Of a stretch of DNA of 64,000 nt, positions 33,718 to 47,983 are shown piece by piece. Position 1 is the first letter of the stretch; each line of letters starts with the position of its first letter. The DNA is from Methylibium rhizosphaerae (GTDB lineage: Bacteria > Pseudomonadota > Gammaproteobacteria > Burkholderiales > Burkholderiaceae_C). Below the pieces are notes generated by a model. That model made no database searches and was not told the origin of the DNA. It saw only the letters and a program-made list of their open reading frames with translations. The stretch spans positions 124,001 through 188,000 of the forward strand of contig NZ_SWAR01000001.1 in assembly GCF_006386545.1 (NCBI RefSeq). The letters run 5' to 3'. The position numbers were made by a program, and so were the translations under genes.

Positions 33718-36702
33718 ATGAACAGCCTCACCCTTGCCCGCAGCGACAACACAGGCCGCGCACCGAACATCCTGCGTTGGGCACTGCGTGTGTGCGTCGT
33801 GGTGCTGGCCTACTACCTCACCGGCCGCCTGGGCCTGGCCCTGCCCTACATCGGCTCGCACATCTCGCTGATCTGGCCGCCGGCCGGCATCGCGCTGGCC
33901 GCGCTGCTGCGCTGGGGGCCGGGCATGGCCCCCGGCGTGGCCCTGGGAGCGGCCTGCGTGGCGCTGCAGGTCGGCTCGCCGCCCGGCCTGAGCCTGGCCA
34001 TCGCCGCGGGCAACACCCTGGGGCCGCTGGCGGCCGCCTTTGCCCTGCAGAGGCTGGGGTTCCATTGCGCACTCGATCGCCGCCGGGACGTGCTGCTCTA
34101 CGTGCTGGCAGCCGGCGCAGGGCTCGCGCTGACCGCCACCTGCGGCGTGCTGGCGCTGGCATTGGCGGGCGTGCTGCCCTGGGACGGCGTGACGCGCGCC
34201 TGGCCCTTCTGGTGGCTGGGCGACATCGTGGGCGCCCTGACCGCCGGGGTGCCGCTGCTCACCTTCGACGGCCCGGCCCTGCGCCGCAGCGTCCGGCCCG
34301 GCAAGACGGCGGGCACCTTGTGCCTCGCCGCGGCGACGGTCGCGTGCGGCGCCGCTGCGCTGCTGGCCCCTGCCGGCCAGGGAGGCGCGGGCCTGTCGCC
34401 GCTGGTCTTCATGCCGCACCTCCTGCTGTGCTGGCTGGCGCTGCGCGCCGGCGTGTGCGCAGCCTCGTTCACCGCCCTCGCAGTGACAGCCTGTGCAGCG
34501 TGGGGCACCTCGCGCGGACTGGGGCCCTTCTATACCGGGGACGTGCACCAGAGCCTCGCGCTCGTGTGGGGCTATGTCACGACGCTGAGCGTCATCACGG
34601 TGCTGGTCACCGCGCTGGTGTCGGAGCTGGCCGCCAGCGAGGAGCGCTGGCAGCTCGCGCTGGACGGCTCCAACACCGGCGTGGGCGACTGGGACATGCG
34701 CAGCGGCCGGATGTTCTTTTCGCGCCGCCTGAAGGCCCTGCTGGGCTACCAGCCCGAAGAGATCACCGACACCTATGGCGAATGGACCTCACGCCTGCAC
34801 CCGGAAGACCGCCCGCGCCTGAACGACGCGTTGCAGCGCCATGCCAGCGGCCTGGCGCCGGCGGTCCGCACCGAGTACCGCATGCGCTGCAAGGACGGCT
34901 CCTGGAAATGGTTCGAGGTGCAGGGCCACGTCGTCGAACGCGACGAGCACGGCGTGCCGCTGCGTTTCGTCGGAGCGGCCAGCGACGTGAGCGAGCGGCA
35001 TGCGGCCGAAGAACGCTGGCGGCTGGCCGCCAGCCTCTTCGAGCACCTGCATGAAGGGCTGCTGATCACCGATGCCGAGCACCGCATCCTGCACGTGAAC
35101 CCGGCCTACCTGCGCATGAGCGGATACGGTCGAGGCGAGCTCATCGGCACAGTCCCGGCACTGCTGCAGCCGCCGTCGGCCGAACAGGTGGCGGTGCGTG
35201 CGCCGATGTGGGCCAGCCTGAAGACCCAGGGCACCTGGCGCGGCGAGACCCTCGACCAGCGCAAGAGCGGCGAAACGTATCCGCAGCAGGTCACGATCTC
35301 GTCTGTGCGGGGCGGCGACGGCCAGATCAGCCACCACGTGCTGGTGGTGTCCGACATCACCCAGGCACGCCGCCACCGCGCGCAACTGGAGCAGCAGGCC
35401 CGCTTCGACACGCTGACCCAGCTGCCCAACCGCGGCTACCTCGCGCAGCTGCTGCGCGAAGCGCTGGCCCAGGCCGACCGCGAGGGGCACCTGCTGGCGG
35501 TGTGCTACCTGGACCTGGACCACTTCAAGCCCATCAATGACCAGCTCGGCCACCAGGCCGGCGACCGGCTGCTGCGCGAACTGGCCTCACGCCTGCTGGC
35601 TGCAGTGCGCGGCGGCGACACCGTCGCACGGCTGGGCGGCGACGAATTCGTGCTGCTGTTGCGCGCACGCTCGGCCGAAGAGGCGCGCATGGCACTCGAC
35701 CGGGTGCTGGAGGTCGTGTCGCGGCCCTATGTGCTGGGGCGCGCGGCGCGGCACCTCACCGCGAGCATCGGCGCCACCGTCTACCCGACAGACCGGGCCG
35801 ATGCCGACACGCTGCTGCGCCATGCCGACCATGCGATGTACATCGCCAAGCAGGCCGGCCGCGGACGGGTGCAGTTCTTCGACCCGGAAAGCGCGCGGGA
35901 AGCCACGGCCCAGCGCGAAGCAGTCGAGCGCATCGAGGCGGCGCTGGCTGCGGACGAACTGGTCCTGCACTACCAGCCCAAGGTGGACATGAAGCGCGGC
36001 CAGGTGCTGGGCGTGGAGGCGCTGCTGCGCTGGCGACACCCGCAACACGGGCTGCTGCCGCCCGGGGACTTCCTGCCGCTCGTCGAGCCGGCCGAGTTTG
36101 CGGTGAAGCTCGGCGACTGGGTGCTGCGCCAGGCCATCGACCAGCTGGCGGCCTGGCAGCGCCAGGGGTTGGAGGTTTCGGTCAGCGTCAACATCACCGG
36201 CCGGCACCTGCAGGACCCGCGTTTCGCCCAGCGTCTGGGCGAGCTGCTCGGCCGCCGGCCGCCGCCCCTGGCGCGCCGGCTGACGCTGGAGGTGCTCGAA
36301 ACCACGGCGCTGGCCGACGTGGCGTTCACCTGCGGCGTGATGGAGCAATGCCGCTCGCTCGGTGTGCGCTTCGCGCTCGACGACTTCGGCACCGGCTATT
36401 CGCCGCTCACCTACCTGAAGCGCCTGCCGGTCGACGTGCTGAAGATCGACCGCTCGTTCATTCACAACATGCTGGGCGATGCAGAAGATCTCGCGATCGT
36501 GCAGGGCGTGATCGGCCTGTCGCGCACCTTCGGCTGCAGCATCGTCGCCGAAGGCGTGGAGTCAGTCGAACAGGCCCAGCGGCTGGTCGAGATCGGCTGC
36601 GAGATCGGCCAGGGCTACGGCATCGCCGCTCCCATGCCGGCGCAGGCGGTGCCTGCCTGGATCGAGAGTTACCGGCAGGAGCAGCGGGCAGCTCGAAGCT
36701 GA
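33718..36702 (+). CDS. MASE1-PAS-GGDEF-EAL cyclic-di-GMP protein
   Basis: 994 residues. The N-terminus (about 20-310) has eight or so hydrophobic segments with YYLTGRLGLALPYIG...SLIWPPAGIALAALL, the MASE1 sensor. Two PAS domains follow (about 318-430 and 440-560). GGDEF domain about 565-725: RLGGDEF is intact and the allosteric I-site RGGD stands five residues before it. EAL domain about 740-985: VEALLRWRHP, DDFGTGYSPLTYLKRL and KIDRSFI are intact. Both cyclase and phosphodiesterase sites are therefore potentially active; which dominates cannot be told from sequence. Single gene at the inner membrane; signal unknown. Confidence 0.95.
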   Translation: MNSLTLARSDNTGRAPNILRWALRVCVVVLAYYLTGRLGLALPYIGSHISLIWPPAGIALAALLRWGPGMAPGVALGAACVALQVGSPPGLSLAIAAGNTLGPLAAAFALQRLGFHCALDRRRDVLLYVLAAGAGLALTATCGVLALALAGVLPWDGVTRAWPFWWLGDIVGALTAGVPLLTFDGPALRRSVRPGKTAGTLCLAAATVACGAAALLAPAGQGGAGLSPLVFMPHLLLCWLALRAGVCAASFTALAVTACAAWGTSRGLGPFYTGDVHQSLALVWGYVTTLSVITVLVTALVSELAASEERWQLALDGSNTGVGDWDMRSGRMFFSRRLKALLGYQPEEITDTYGEWTSRLHPEDRPRLNDALQRHASGLAPAVRTEYRMRCKDGSWKWFEVQGHVVERDEHGVPLRFVGAASDVSERHAAEERWRLAASLFEHLHEGLLITDAEHRILHVNPAYLRMSGYGRGELIGTVPALLQPPSAEQVAVRAPMWASLKTQGTWRGETLDQRKSGETYPQQVTISSVRGGDGQISHHVLVVSDITQARRHRAQLEQQARFDTLTQLPNRGYLAQLLREALAQADREGHLLAVCYLDLDHFKPINDQLGHQAGDRLLRELASRLLAAVRGGDTVARLGGDEFVLLLRARSAEEARMALDRVLEVVSRPYVLGRAARHLTASIGATVYPTDRADADTLLRHADHAMYIAKQAGRGRVQFFDPESAREATAQREAVERIEAALAADELVLHYQPKVDMKRGQVLGVEALLRWRHPQHGLLPPGDFLPLVEPAEFAVKLGDWVLRQAIDQLAAWQRQGLEVSVSVNITGRHLQDPRFAQRLGELLGRRPPPLARRLTLEVLETTALADVAFTCGVMEQCRSLGVRFALDDFGTGYSPLTYLKRLPVDVLKIDRSFIHNMLGDAEDLAIVQGVIGLSRTFGCSIVAEGVESVEQAQRLVEIGCEIGQGYGIAAPMPAQAVPAWIESYRQEQRAARS

Positions 36703-36730
36703 GCCTACCCGCCCCGGAGCGACTGCGGTT

Positions 36731-38065
36731 TCACCCCGCCGTGACGGCAGCGACAAGGCGCTGCGCGCAACGCTCCGCCAATGCGGCGTCCGAGGCTTCG
36801 ACCATCACACGCAGCAACGGCTCGGTGCCGGACGGGCGGATCAGCACGCGGCCGCGGCCGATCAGCTCCGAAGACACGGCCTGCTGCTCGGCTGCCAGCT
36901 TCTGGTTGTTCTTCCAGTCCTGACCAGGCTGCAGCCGCACGTTGATGAGCTTCTGCGGGAACAGGCTCACGCCGTCCAGCAGCTGCGACAGCGAGCGGCC
37001 GGTGCGCTGGGCGGCCTGCAGCACCTGCAGTGCGCTCACGATGCCGTCGCCGGTGGTGTGCTTGTCGAGCACGAGCAGGTGGCCGGAACCTTCGCCGCCG
37101 AGCTCCCAGCCGCGCGCCACCAGTTCCTCGAGCACATAGCGGTCGCCCACCTTGGCCCGCACGAACTCGACGTCGCGCGCCTTCAGCGCCAGCTCCACCG
37201 CCATGTTGGTCATGAGCGTGCCGACCGCGCCGGGTACGCGCAGGCCCTGCGACAGGCGGTCGACCACCATGAGGTACAGCAGTTCGTCACCGTTGTAGAG
37301 CCGGCCGTCGCGGTCGATCAGTTGCAGTCGGTCGGCATCGCCGTCGAGCGCAACCCCGTAGTCGGCCCCCTGTGCCAGCACCTCGCGCTGCAGGGTTTCG
37401 GGGTGGGTGGCGCCCACGCCGTCATTGATGTTCAGGCCGTTGGGGCTGCAGCCGATGGCCACCACCTCGGCGCCAAGCTCGTGGAAGACGCTGGGCGCCA
37501 CCTGGTAGGCGGCACCGTTGGCGCCGTCGACCACGATCTTCAGGCCCTTGAGCGACAGGTCGCCGGAGAAGGTGCTCTTGCAGAACTCGACGTAGCGGCC
37601 CTGGGCGTCGTCCAGCCGGCGGGCCTTGCCCAGGCCCATGGAGTCGACCCACTGCGGGGGCTCAGCCAGCGCCGCTTCGACGTCCTGCTCCCACTCGTCC
37701 GGCAGCTTTTCGCCCTTGGCCGAGAAGAACTTGATGCCGTTGTCATGGAAAGGGTTGTGCGAGGCGCTGATCACGACGCCGAGATTCATGCGCAGCGCCC
37801 GGGTGAGATAGGCGACGCCGGGCGTGGGCAGCGGGCCGGTCAGCGTGACCGCCACGCCTGCCGAGGCGAAACCTGCCTCGAGGGCGGACTCCAGCATGTA
37901 GCCGGAGATGCGCGGATCCTTGCCGATCAGCACGGTGGGCCGGGCCTCGGTGCGCTTGAGGACGCGCCCCACCGCATGGCCGAGGCGCAGCACGAAGTCC
38001 GGCGTGATGGGGCTTTGCCCGACGGTGCCGCGGATGCCGTCGGTGCCGAAATACTGTCTGCTCAT
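36731..38065 (-). CDS. glmM: Phosphoglucosamine mutase
   Basis: 444 residues from the ATG at 38065 ([20 protein letters not shown]), matching E. coli GlmM (445). The phosphoserine loop is [12 protein letters not shown]; the metal loop DGDADRL and the C-terminal phosphate-binding loop [14 protein letters not shown] are present. It converts glucosamine-6-phosphate to glucosamine-1-phosphate for peptidoglycan and lipid A precursors. Follows folP by 44 bp in the conserved ftsH-folP-glmM order. Confidence 0.97.
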   Translation of the reverse strand: MSRQYFGTDGIRGTVGQSPITPDFVLRLGHAVGRVLKRTEARPTVLIGKDPRISGYMLESALEAGFASAGVAVTLTGPLPTPGVAYLTRALRMNLGVVISASHNPFHDNGIKFFSAKGEKLPDEWEQDVEAALAEPPQWVDSMGLGKARRLDDAQGRYVEFCKSTFSGDLSLKGLKIVVDGANGAAYQVAPSVFHELGAEVVAIGCSPNGLNINDGVGATHPETLQREVLAQGADYGVALDGDADRLQLIDRDGRLYNGDELLYLMVVDRLSQGLRVPGAVGTLMTNMAVELALKARDVEFVRAKVGDRYVLEELVARGWELGGEGSGHLLVLDKHTTGDGIVSALQVLQAAQRTGRSLSQLLDGVSLFPQKLINVRLQPGQDWKNNQKLAAEQQAVSSELIGRGRVLIRPSGTEPLLRVMVEASDAALAERCAQRLVAAVTAG

Positions 38066-38109
38066 GGGGCGCGATTTTGCCTCCGGCCCGCGGGGGCGAA
38101 GTCCCTCGT

Positions 38110-38943
38110 TCAGGTGGGCAGGCCGGCGGCCTCCCACACCTGGAGGGCCTCGCGGGTCGCCGCCACGTCATGCACCCGCAGGACACGAGCGCCCTGCTGT
38201 GCCGCCGCCAGCGCCGCGGCAACGCTGGCGATCAAGCGGTCGCCCACCGGCTTGCCGCTCACCGCACCCAGCGAAGACTTGCGTGACCAGCCGGCGAGCA
38301 CCGGATAGCCCAGCGCCAGCAGCTCATGCTGGCGCGCCAGCAGCGCGAAGTTGTGCGCCACCGTCTTGCCGAATCCGATGCCCGGGTCGAGCGCGATGCG
38401 CGCGGCGGCCACGCCGGCCGTGCGCAACACCTGGGCCCGCTCGTGCAGGAAGCGCTTCACCTCGTCAACGACGTCTGCATAGGCCGGGTCCCCAGCTTGC
38501 ATGGACTTGGGCTCGCCTCGCATGTGCATCAGGCACACGCCGCAGGCCGGATGTGCCGACACCGCTTCGGCAGCACCGGGCGCGCGCAGCGCGTTGATGT
38601 CGTTCACGATGTCCACACCCAGGTCGAGCGCCGCACGCATGACCTCGGTCTTGTAGGTGTCCACGGAAACCGGCACACCCAGCTTCGCGGCGGCCTCGAG
38701 CACGGGGAGCACCCGGCGCAGCTCCTCATCGAGCGGCACCGGGTCAGCCCCCGGGCGGCTGGATTCGCCGCCCACATCGAGGATGTCAGCCCCTTCGCGC
38801 AGCAGCAGGTCACAGTGGCGTATGGCCGCCTGCGCCTGCCCGTGGCGCCCGCCGTCGGAGAAGGAGTCGGGCGTCACGTTGACGATCCCCATGATGCGGG
38901 GCCTGCTCAGATCGATGCGAAAGCGCGTGGTCTGCCAGAACAT
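38110..38943 (-). CDS. folP: Dihydropteroate synthase
   Basis: 277 residues from the ATG at 38943, preferred over the GTG at 38955 because AGGAAG then serves as ribosome binding site. Family motifs [27 protein letters not shown] and [13 protein letters not shown] are present. It joins pterin pyrophosphate and p-aminobenzoate in folate synthesis and is the sulfonamide target. It lies between ftsH and glmM; a hairpin terminator for ftsH sits immediately upstream of its ribosome binding site, so its transcription may depend on read-through. Confidence 0.96.
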   Translation of the reverse strand: MFWQTTRFRIDLSRPRIMGIVNVTPDSFSDGGRHGQAQAAIRHCDLLLREGADILDVGGESSRPGADPVPLDEELRRVLPVLEAAAKLGVPVSVDTYKTEVMRAALDLGVDIVNDINALRAPGAAEAVSAHPACGVCLMHMRGEPKSMQAGDPAYADVVDEVKRFLHERAQVLRTAGVAAARIALDPGIGFGKTVAHNFALLARQHELLALGYPVLAGWSRKSSLGAVSGKPVGDRLIASVAAALAAAQQGARVLRVHDVAATREALQVWEAAGLPT

Positions 38944-38954
38944 TTCTTCCTGCA

Positions 38955-38984
38955 CCAGAAAAGCAAAACGCGCCGGAGGCGCGT
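38955..38984 (-). terminator. Hairpin terminator after ftsH, abutting folP
   Basis: On the minus strand ACGCGCC, loop TCC, GGCGCGT, then TTTTGCTTTT. It lies 22 bp after the ftsH stop and about 12 bp before the folP start, so it would terminate or attenuate transcription into folP. Confidence 0.75.
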
Positions 38985-39006
38985 CTTGCGGGGCTGCTGG
39001 CGCCGC

Positions 39007-40914
39007 TCAGGCGGCGGCCGGCGCGTTGTCGGAGTTGACGGAAGGCGTTGCGCCGCCACCGCTGCTCTTCGTGTTCGAAGGCGTCCAGTCCTTCGGCGGA
39101 CGCGGCGGCTTGCCGTTCATGATGTCGTCGATCTGCTCGGCGTCGATGGTTTCCCATTCGAGCAGCGCCTGCGCCATCGCATGCATCTTGTCCTTGTTGT
39201 CTTCGATCAGCTGGCGCGCGTTGGCGTACTGCTCGTCGATGATCTTGCGGATCTGCTTGTCGACCTTCTGCATCGTCTCTTCCGAGACGTTGACCTGCTT
39301 GGTGATCGACCGTCCCAGGAACACCTCGCCTTCGTTTTCGGCGTAGACCATCGGGCCCAGCTCGTCGGTCATGCCGTAGCGCGTGACCATGTCGCGGGCG
39401 ATGTTGGTCGCGCGTTCGAAGTCGTTGCTGGCGCCGGTGGTCATCTGGTTCATGAACACCTCCTCGGCGATGCGCCCGCCGAACAGCACCGCGATGGTAT
39501 TGAGCATGCGCTCCTTGTCCATGCTGTAGCGGTCGCCCTCGGGCAGCTGCATCGTCACGCCCAGCGCACGGCCGCGCGGGATGATGGTGACCTTGTGCAC
39601 CGGGTCGGTCTTGGGCAGCAGGCGAGCCACCAGCGCATGACCGGCTTCGTGATACGCAGTGTTGCGGCGCTCTTCTTCCGGCATGACCATGGACTTGCGC
39701 TCGGGGCCCATCAGGATCTTGTCCTTGGCCTTCTCGAAGTCGGTCATCTCGACCACACGGGCATTGCGACGGGCAGCGAACAGGGCCGCCTCGTTGACCA
39801 GGTTCGCGAGGTCGGCGCCCGAGAAGCCCGGCGTGCCGCGCGCCAGGATGTCGGCACGGATGTCCTGGCCGATCGGCACCTTGCGCATGTGCACGTTCAG
39901 GATCTGCTCGCGGCCGCGCACGTCGGGCAGCGTCACATAGACCTGGCGATCGAAACGGCCGGGACGCAGCAGCGCCGGGTCCAGGATGTCTGGCCGGTTG
40001 GTCGCGGCCATCACGATGACACCCAGGTTGGTCTCGAAGCCGTCCATCTCGACCAGCATCTGGTTGAGGGTCTGCTCGCGCTCGTCGTTGCCGCCGCCCA
40101 GGCCAGCACCGCGATGGCGACCGACAGCGTCGATTTCGTCTACGAAGATGATGCAAGGCGCGTTCTTCTTGGCCTGCTCGAACATGTCGCGCACGCGGGC
40201 CGCGCCCACGCCAACGAACATTTCAACGAAGTCAGAACCGGAGATCGAGAAGAACGGGACCTTGGCCTCGCCGGCAATGGCCTTGGCCAGCAGCGTCTTG
40301 CCGGTACCCGGAGGGCCGACCATCAGCACGCCGCGGGGGATGCGGCCGCCCAGCTTCTGGAACTTCTGCGGGTCCTTCAGGAATTCGACCAGCTCCTTCA
40401 CCTCTTCCTTGGCCTCGTCGCAACCAGCGACGTCGGCAAAGGTGATGGAGTTGTTGCTCTCGTCGAGCATGCGCGCCCGGCTCTTACCGAAGCTGAAGGC
40501 GCCGCCCTTGCCGCCGCCTTGCATCTGCCGCATAAAGTAGATCCACACGCCGATGAGCAGCAGCATCGGGCCCCAGCTGATGAGGATGCTCATCAGGATG
40601 GACGGCTCCTCGCGCGGCTTGACGTCGAACTTGATGCCGTTGTTGATGAGGTCGCCGACGAGACCACGGTCGAGATACGTCGCGGTGGTGCGGATGACCT
40701 TGTCGTCCGTCGTGATGGCCTTGATGTCGGTACCGCCGCCGCCTTCTTGAAGCGTGACCTGCTTGATGCGCTTGGCCCGCACTTCCTCGAGGAAGTCGGA
40801 ATAGCCGATCTGGCTGCCCGCGGTCGATGTGCGATCGAACTGCTTGAACACGGTGAAAAGCACGAGTGCGATCACCAGCCAGACAGCGACCTTCGAGAAC
40901 CATTGATTGTTCAC
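39007..40914 (-). CDS. ftsH: ATP-dependent zinc metalloprotease FtsH
   Basis: 635 residues from a GTG at 40914, chosen for AAGGAG 6 nt upstream and a start ([19 protein letters not shown]) matching the family; the frame is open to 41010. Two membrane helices (about 6-25 and 100-118) flank a small periplasmic domain. AAA domain: [25 protein letters not shown], and the second region of homology [18 protein letters not shown]. Zinc protease site HEAGH (His422, Glu423, His426). Membrane quality control protease; it typically also controls LpxC and sigma32. Follows rlmE, as in E. coli. Confidence 0.97.
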   Translation of the reverse strand: MNNQWFSKVAVWLVIALVLFTVFKQFDRTSTAGSQIGYSDFLEEVRAKRIKQVTLQEGGGGTDIKAITTDDKVIRTTATYLDRGLVGDLINNGIKFDVKPREEPSILMSILISWGPMLLLIGVWIYFMRQMQGGGKGGAFSFGKSRARMLDESNNSITFADVAGCDEAKEEVKELVEFLKDPQKFQKLGGRIPRGVLMVGPPGTGKTLLAKAIAGEAKVPFFSISGSDFVEMFVGVGAARVRDMFEQAKKNAPCIIFVDEIDAVGRHRGAGLGGGNDEREQTLNQMLVEMDGFETNLGVIVMAATNRPDILDPALLRPGRFDRQVYVTLPDVRGREQILNVHMRKVPIGQDIRADILARGTPGFSGADLANLVNEAALFAARRNARVVEMTDFEKAKDKILMGPERKSMVMPEEERRNTAYHEAGHALVARLLPKTDPVHKVTIIPRGRALGVTMQLPEGDRYSMDKERMLNTIAVLFGGRIAEEVFMNQMTTGASNDFERATNIARDMVTRYGMTDELGPMVYAENEGEVFLGRSITKQVNVSEETMQKVDKQIRKIIDEQYANARQLIEDNKDKMHAMAQALLEWETIDAEQIDDIMNGKPPRPPKDWTPSNTKSSGGGATPSVNSDNAPAAA

Positions 40915-41088
40915 CGCGGCTCCTTCATTCAATCCAATCAGCGGGCTTTCCCCTGGCGGCGAGGGTGCCCGAACCATCGCGGTAGGTGGGGCTGATTCTA
41001 GTGCAGTCAACCCCGGGCGCTTTCATCGGTTTCCACGCACTATCGCAGCCAATTGAACAGGCAGGCGTTTGGAACGTATCGACCTGAT

Positions 41089-41763
41089 TCATGCCTTCTT
41101 GAGTCCGATCCCGACCAAAAAGGTTTCCGAAGATTTGTCTCGTGACGCCTTTGGCTTGATCGGCTTGACCACCCGGAAGGTCTTCTTGAACAGCTCCACC
41201 AGCTGGCTGTAGCCGCTGCCGTGAAATACCTTGCAGACCAGGGCTCCCTCGGACTGCAGATGGCTTTGCGAAAACTCAACCGCCAGTTCGACCAGATGCG
41301 CGATCCGGGCGGAATCTGCAGATTCGATGCCTGACAAATTAGGCGCCATGTCGGAGATGACCACGTCCACCGGCCGGCCGGCCACGGCCTCTTTCAGCTG
41401 GGCCAGAACCGCATCCTCGCGGAAATCACCCTGGATGAAGGTCACACCTTCGATCGGTTCGAAATCCAGGATGTCGAGAGCGATGATCGTGCCGTCGAGC
41501 GCACCCACCGCTGCGCCGCCGACCCCGGCCTGCTTGGGGGCGAACTTGCGCCGCACATACTGGCTCCAGGCCCCCGGTGTGGCCCCCAGGTCCACCACCA
41601 GCTGGCCGGGCCGAAGCAGCTTGAGCTCTTCGTCGATTTCCTTCAGCTTGTATGCCGCGCGCGCGCGATAGCCCTCCTTCTGGGCCAGCTTCACGTAGGG
41701 GTCGGTCATGTGGTCATGCAACCACGCCTTGTTGACCTTCTTGCTTTTTGTCTTGATTTTCAT
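41089..41763 (-). CDS. rlmE: 23S rRNA (U2552) 2'-O-methyltransferase RlmE
   Basis: 224 residues. Basic N-terminus ([14 protein letters not shown]), SAM site [15 protein letters not shown], catalytic-region Asp in [11 protein letters not shown], and C-terminal [11 protein letters not shown] with Lys and [14 protein letters not shown] with Glu complete the K-D-K-E set. It methylates U2552 in 50S assembly. First gene of rlmE-ftsH-folP-glmM; divergent from yhbY. About 175 bp separate it from ftsH, where a further (heat-shock) promoter could lie. Confidence 0.96.
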   Translation of the reverse strand: MKIKTKSKKVNKAWLHDHMTDPYVKLAQKEGYRARAAYKLKEIDEELKLLRPGQLVVDLGATPGAWSQYVRRKFAPKQAGVGGAAVGALDGTIIALDILDFEPIEGVTFIQGDFREDAVLAQLKEAVAGRPVDVVISDMAPNLSGIESADSARIAHLVELAVEFSQSHLQSEGALVCKVFHGSGYSQLVELFKKTFRVVKPIKPKASRDKSSETFLVGIGLKKA

Positions 41764-41828
41764 GGTGCAGCGGTGCCCGGCCGAGAAGCCTGGAAGGTTC
41801 GCGTGACGGCCGCAGAGATAATACGCAG

Positions 41829-42305
41829 ATGCCAGCCATTCAACTGACCCCGGCCGAGCGCAAGGCGCATCGGTCTGAAGCTCACCATCTCGACCCCGTC
41901 GTGATGGTCGGCGGCGACGGCCTGACGCCGGCCGTCGTGAAGGAAACCGATGCCGCGCTCAAAGCCCACGGCCTGATCAAGGTGCGGGTTTTCGCCGATG
42001 AACGCGCGACCCGCGAGGAAATCATGGCGGCCCTGTGCGACCAGCTCGACGCCGCCCCGGTGCAGCACATCGGCAAGCTGCTTGTGCTGTGGCGGCCGCA
42101 GCCCGAGAAACCCAAGGCCGAGCCGGAAGACCGGCGCCCCGGGCCGAAGGTGGTGAAGATCCTGAAGTTCTCCAAGAGCGGCTCCCACCGGGCGCAGGTC
42201 AAGAAGCTCACCGTGCTGGGCAACCAGCGGCTCACCGCCGGCGGCACGGTCAAGCGTGCAAAGAAGCGCACCACGAGCGTCAAGAAGCGCGGCCTCCCAG
42301 GCTGA
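41829..42305 (+). CDS. yhbY: YhbY family RNA-binding ribosome assembly protein
   Basis: 158 residues, divergent from rlmE as in many proteobacteria. The CRM/YhbY domain covers about 1-97: [33 protein letters not shown], and [10 protein letters not shown]. Beyond it is a 60-residue highly basic tail (many Lys/Arg, [11 protein letters not shown] at the end) that E. coli YhbY (97 residues) lacks. It associates with 50S precursors; the tail probably adds nonspecific rRNA affinity. Confidence 0.94.
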   Translation: MPAIQLTPAERKAHRSEAHHLDPVVMVGGDGLTPAVVKETDAALKAHGLIKVRVFADERATREEIMAALCDQLDAAPVQHIGKLLVLWRPQPEKPKAEPEDRRPGPKVVKILKFSKSGSHRAQVKKLTVLGNQRLTAGGTVKRAKKRTTSVKKRGLPG

Positions 42306-42314
42306 CGAGCCAGC

Positions 42315-42767
42315 TCAACGTGCTGGCGACGCAACACGCCATGCCAGCACGAGCACCAGCACACCCTTGAGCACGAAGAAGCTGCTCGACACGGCGTGCA
42401 GCATGCCAAACGACCACGGCCCCTGCCCGGCACGCGCTGCGTCCATCATGGGCAGCACCGCAAAGTAGCCCGCGACGGTACAGAACAACGCACCCAGGGC
42501 CAGGAGCATCTCGGCACCCGGCCTCATGGCGCCTCGCAGACGCCGCTCAAGCAGCACGAACACCACAGCCAGCACCAGGCTGGCATAGGCTTCGCCCGCC
42601 AGCATGCGCCCCGCAACCCGTCCGGCTTCTTCGCGCGACAACAAGGCAAAGGGTGCTGGCGTCGCCAAGGTGCCCAGGCAGAGCAGCATGCCGGCCCACA
42701 GGCCGGGCAGCAGCACGCGGCCCCGCCGCAGCAACGCCTCAGAGATAGCGCACCTCGACGATCTCAT
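42315..42767 (-). CDS. DUF4149 membrane protein
   Basis: 150 residues from the ATG at 42767, which overlaps the end of greA by 29 nt; a later start near [10 protein letters not shown] is possible. Four membrane helices: [50 protein letters not shown], and a last one near [23 protein letters not shown] after the first helix is characteristic of the DUF4149 family. Inner membrane protein of unknown function, often next to greA in Burkholderiales. Convergent with yhbY. Confidence 0.85.
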   Translation of the reverse strand: MRSSRCAISEALLRRGRVLLPGLWAGMLLCLGTLATPAPFALLSREEAGRVAGRMLAGEAYASLVLAVVFVLLERRLRGAMRPGAEMLLALGALFCTVAGYFAVLPMMDAARAGQGPWSFGMLHAVSSSFFVLKGVLVLVLAWRVASPAR

Positions 42768-43215
42768 AGCGGCGAGTGCCGCCGGGCGCCTTGAACTCGG
42801 CCACATCGCCGGCTTCCTTGCCGATCATTGCTCGGGCAATGGGCGAACTCACGGAGATGAGCCCCTGCTTCAAGTCCGCCTCGTCGTCGCCCACGATCTG
42901 GTAGGTCACGGCATCGCCGGACTCCTCCTCTTCGAGATCCACCGTCGCACCAAAGACCACCCGCCCCCCTGCGTCCAGCTCGGCCGGGTCGATGATCTGG
43001 GCCGCGGCCAGCTTGCCTTCGATTTCGAGGATGCGACCTTCGATGAAGCCCTGCTTGTCCTTGGCCGCTTCGTACTCCGCGTTTTCTGACAAGTCACCTT
43101 GGGCACGAGCCTCCGCAATGGCGGCGATGACGGCGTGTCGTTCCACGGTCTTCAGGCGGTGCAGCTCTTCCTTCAGCTTTTCTGCGCCACGTTTGGTCAG
43201 CGGAATGGTGGCCAT
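42739..43215 (-). CDS. greA: Transcription elongation factor GreA
   Basis: 158 residues, as in E. coli, starting [18 protein letters not shown]. The N-terminal coiled-coil has the acidic tip ([12 protein letters not shown]) that reaches into the RNA polymerase secondary channel and stimulates cleavage of backtracked RNA; the C-terminal FKBP-like domain ends [21 protein letters not shown] precedes the ATG at 43215. Follows carB by 78 bp, with a terminator-like hairpin in the gap. Confidence 0.97.
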   Translation of the reverse strand: MATIPLTKRGAEKLKEELHRLKTVERHAVIAAIAEARAQGDLSENAEYEAAKDKQGFIEGRILEIEGKLAAAQIIDPAELDAGGRVVFGATVDLEEEESGDAVTYQIVGDDEADLKQGLISVSSPIARAMIGKEAGDVAEFKAPGGTRRYEIVEVRYL

Positions 43216-43233
43216 GAGCAAAATCCTCGAGAC

Positions 43234-43272
43234 AAAAAAAATCCAGCCGCCACCAGTGCCCCGGCGGCGGCC
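43234..43272 (-). terminator. Terminator-like hairpin between carB and greA
   Basis: On the minus strand a GCCGCC..GGCGGC stem with an approximately 12-nt loop is followed by GGATTTTTTTTG. It would end or attenuate carAB transcripts just before the greA ribosome binding site. Confidence 0.6.
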
Positions 43273-43293
43273 GTGTTGTTTGACGGCAAAAGT

Positions 43294-46540
<3,247 letters not shown>

Positions 46541-46548
<8 letters not shown>

Positions 46549-47716
46549 TGCTCGTCTCCGTCATCAACGCCACGAAGCGGTCGAAGAGGTATCCGATGTC
46601 ATGGGGGCCGGGCGATGCTTCAGGGTGGCCCTGGAAGCAGAACGCGGGCTTGTCGGTGCGCGCGAGGCCCTGCAGCGTGCCGTCGAACAACGACACATGC
46701 GTGGGGCGCAGGTTCGCAGGCAGGGTCTTCTCGTCCACCGCGAAACCGTGGTTCTGGCTGGTGATGCTGACCCGGCCGTTGTCGAGGTCCTTCACCGGAT
46801 GATTGGCGCCGTGATGGCCGAACTTCATCTTGAAGGTCTTCGCGCCAGAGGACAGCGCAAGGATCTGATGGCCCAGGCAGATGCCGAAAGTCGGGATGCC
46901 CGTGTCGACGAGTTCGCGCGTCGCGGCGATGGCGTAGTCGCAGGGCTCCGGGTCACCAGGACCATTGCTGAGGAAGACGCCGTCGGGCTTGTACTTCAGC
47001 ACCTCGGCCGCACTGGTCTGGGCGGGCACCACCGTCACGCGGCAGCCGCGCTGCGCCAGCATGCGCAGGATGTTGTGCTTGACGCCGAAGTCGTAGGCGA
47101 CGACGTGGAACTTCGGCGACGTCTGCCTGCCGTAGCCCGGCTGCCCGTCGACGTTGATGAGCTTCCACTCGGTCTGGTCCCACAGGTAGGGCTCGGTGGC
47201 GCTCACGACCTTGGCCAGGTCGAGCCCCGCCATGCTCGGCGCGGCCTTGGCCTTGGCAACGGCATCGGCCACGAGTTCGGGCGTGATGTCACGGCCGGCC
47301 GGCAGCGCGAGGATGCAGCCGTTCTGAGCGCCATTGGTGCGCAGCACCCGTGTCAGCCTGCGCGTGTCGATGTCGGCAATGGCAACGGTGTTCTCGTCGC
47401 GCAGGTACTGCGACAGGGTGCGGGTCTTGCGGAAGTTGGACTCGAGAACCGGGAGGTCCTTGATGATCAGTCCAGCGGCATGGACTTTCTTAGCCTCCAC
47501 GTCCTCTTCGTTCACCCCGGTGTTGCCGATGTGCGGATACGTCAGCGTGACGATCTGCCGGCAATAGCTGGGGTCGGTGAGGATTTCCTGGTAGCCGGTG
47601 AGCGAGGTGTTGAACACCACTTCACCGACCGTATGACCGGCAGCGCCGATCGAGGTGCCTTGAAAGACCGTGCCGTCTGCGAGTGCGAGAAGAGCTTTGG
47701 GCAGTACGGGCAGCAC
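46541..47716 (-). CDS. carA: Carbamoyl phosphate synthase, small (glutaminase) subunit
   Basis: 391 residues from a GTG at 47716, chosen for GGAG 7 nt upstream and the family-like start [19 protein letters not shown]; the frame is open to 47758. The class I amidotransferase triad is present: Cys in FGICLGHQI, His and Glu in [14 protein letters not shown]. It releases ammonia from glutamine and channels it to CarB. First gene of carA-carB. Confidence 0.97.
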
Positions 47717-47928
47717 GGGGGATCTCCGTCGAGAGTCGCGCCCAGCTCTGCTCTTCAAGCGTGAGTCCGGAGGAAACGGCTGGAGTTTCGCGTGGGCGGG
47801 ATGATTGCAGGTAAACCGCGGGATTATAGCCCGACGGCGATGGCAGCCCGCGGTGGATTTGGGTATCCGCTGTTGCGTCTGCCTCTCATGCGCATCCAGA
47901 GCGGCAAAGGGTGGACATGCGCTGCAAC

Positions 47929-47957
47929 TGGAAACCGTTTGAAGCGACTTCCATAAT
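47929..47957 (+). promoter_or_regulatory. Candidate bacterioferritin promoter
   Basis: TGGAAA (47929-47934), 17 nt, CATAAT (47952-47957), 26 bp before the bfr ATG. A fair sigma70 match; no Fur-box-like sequence is visible here, in contrast to bfd. The rest of 47717-47928 must hold the carA promoter but shows nothing clear. Confidence 0.4.
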
Positions 47958-47983
47958 CGCGCGACAACAACTTAGGAGGCCCC

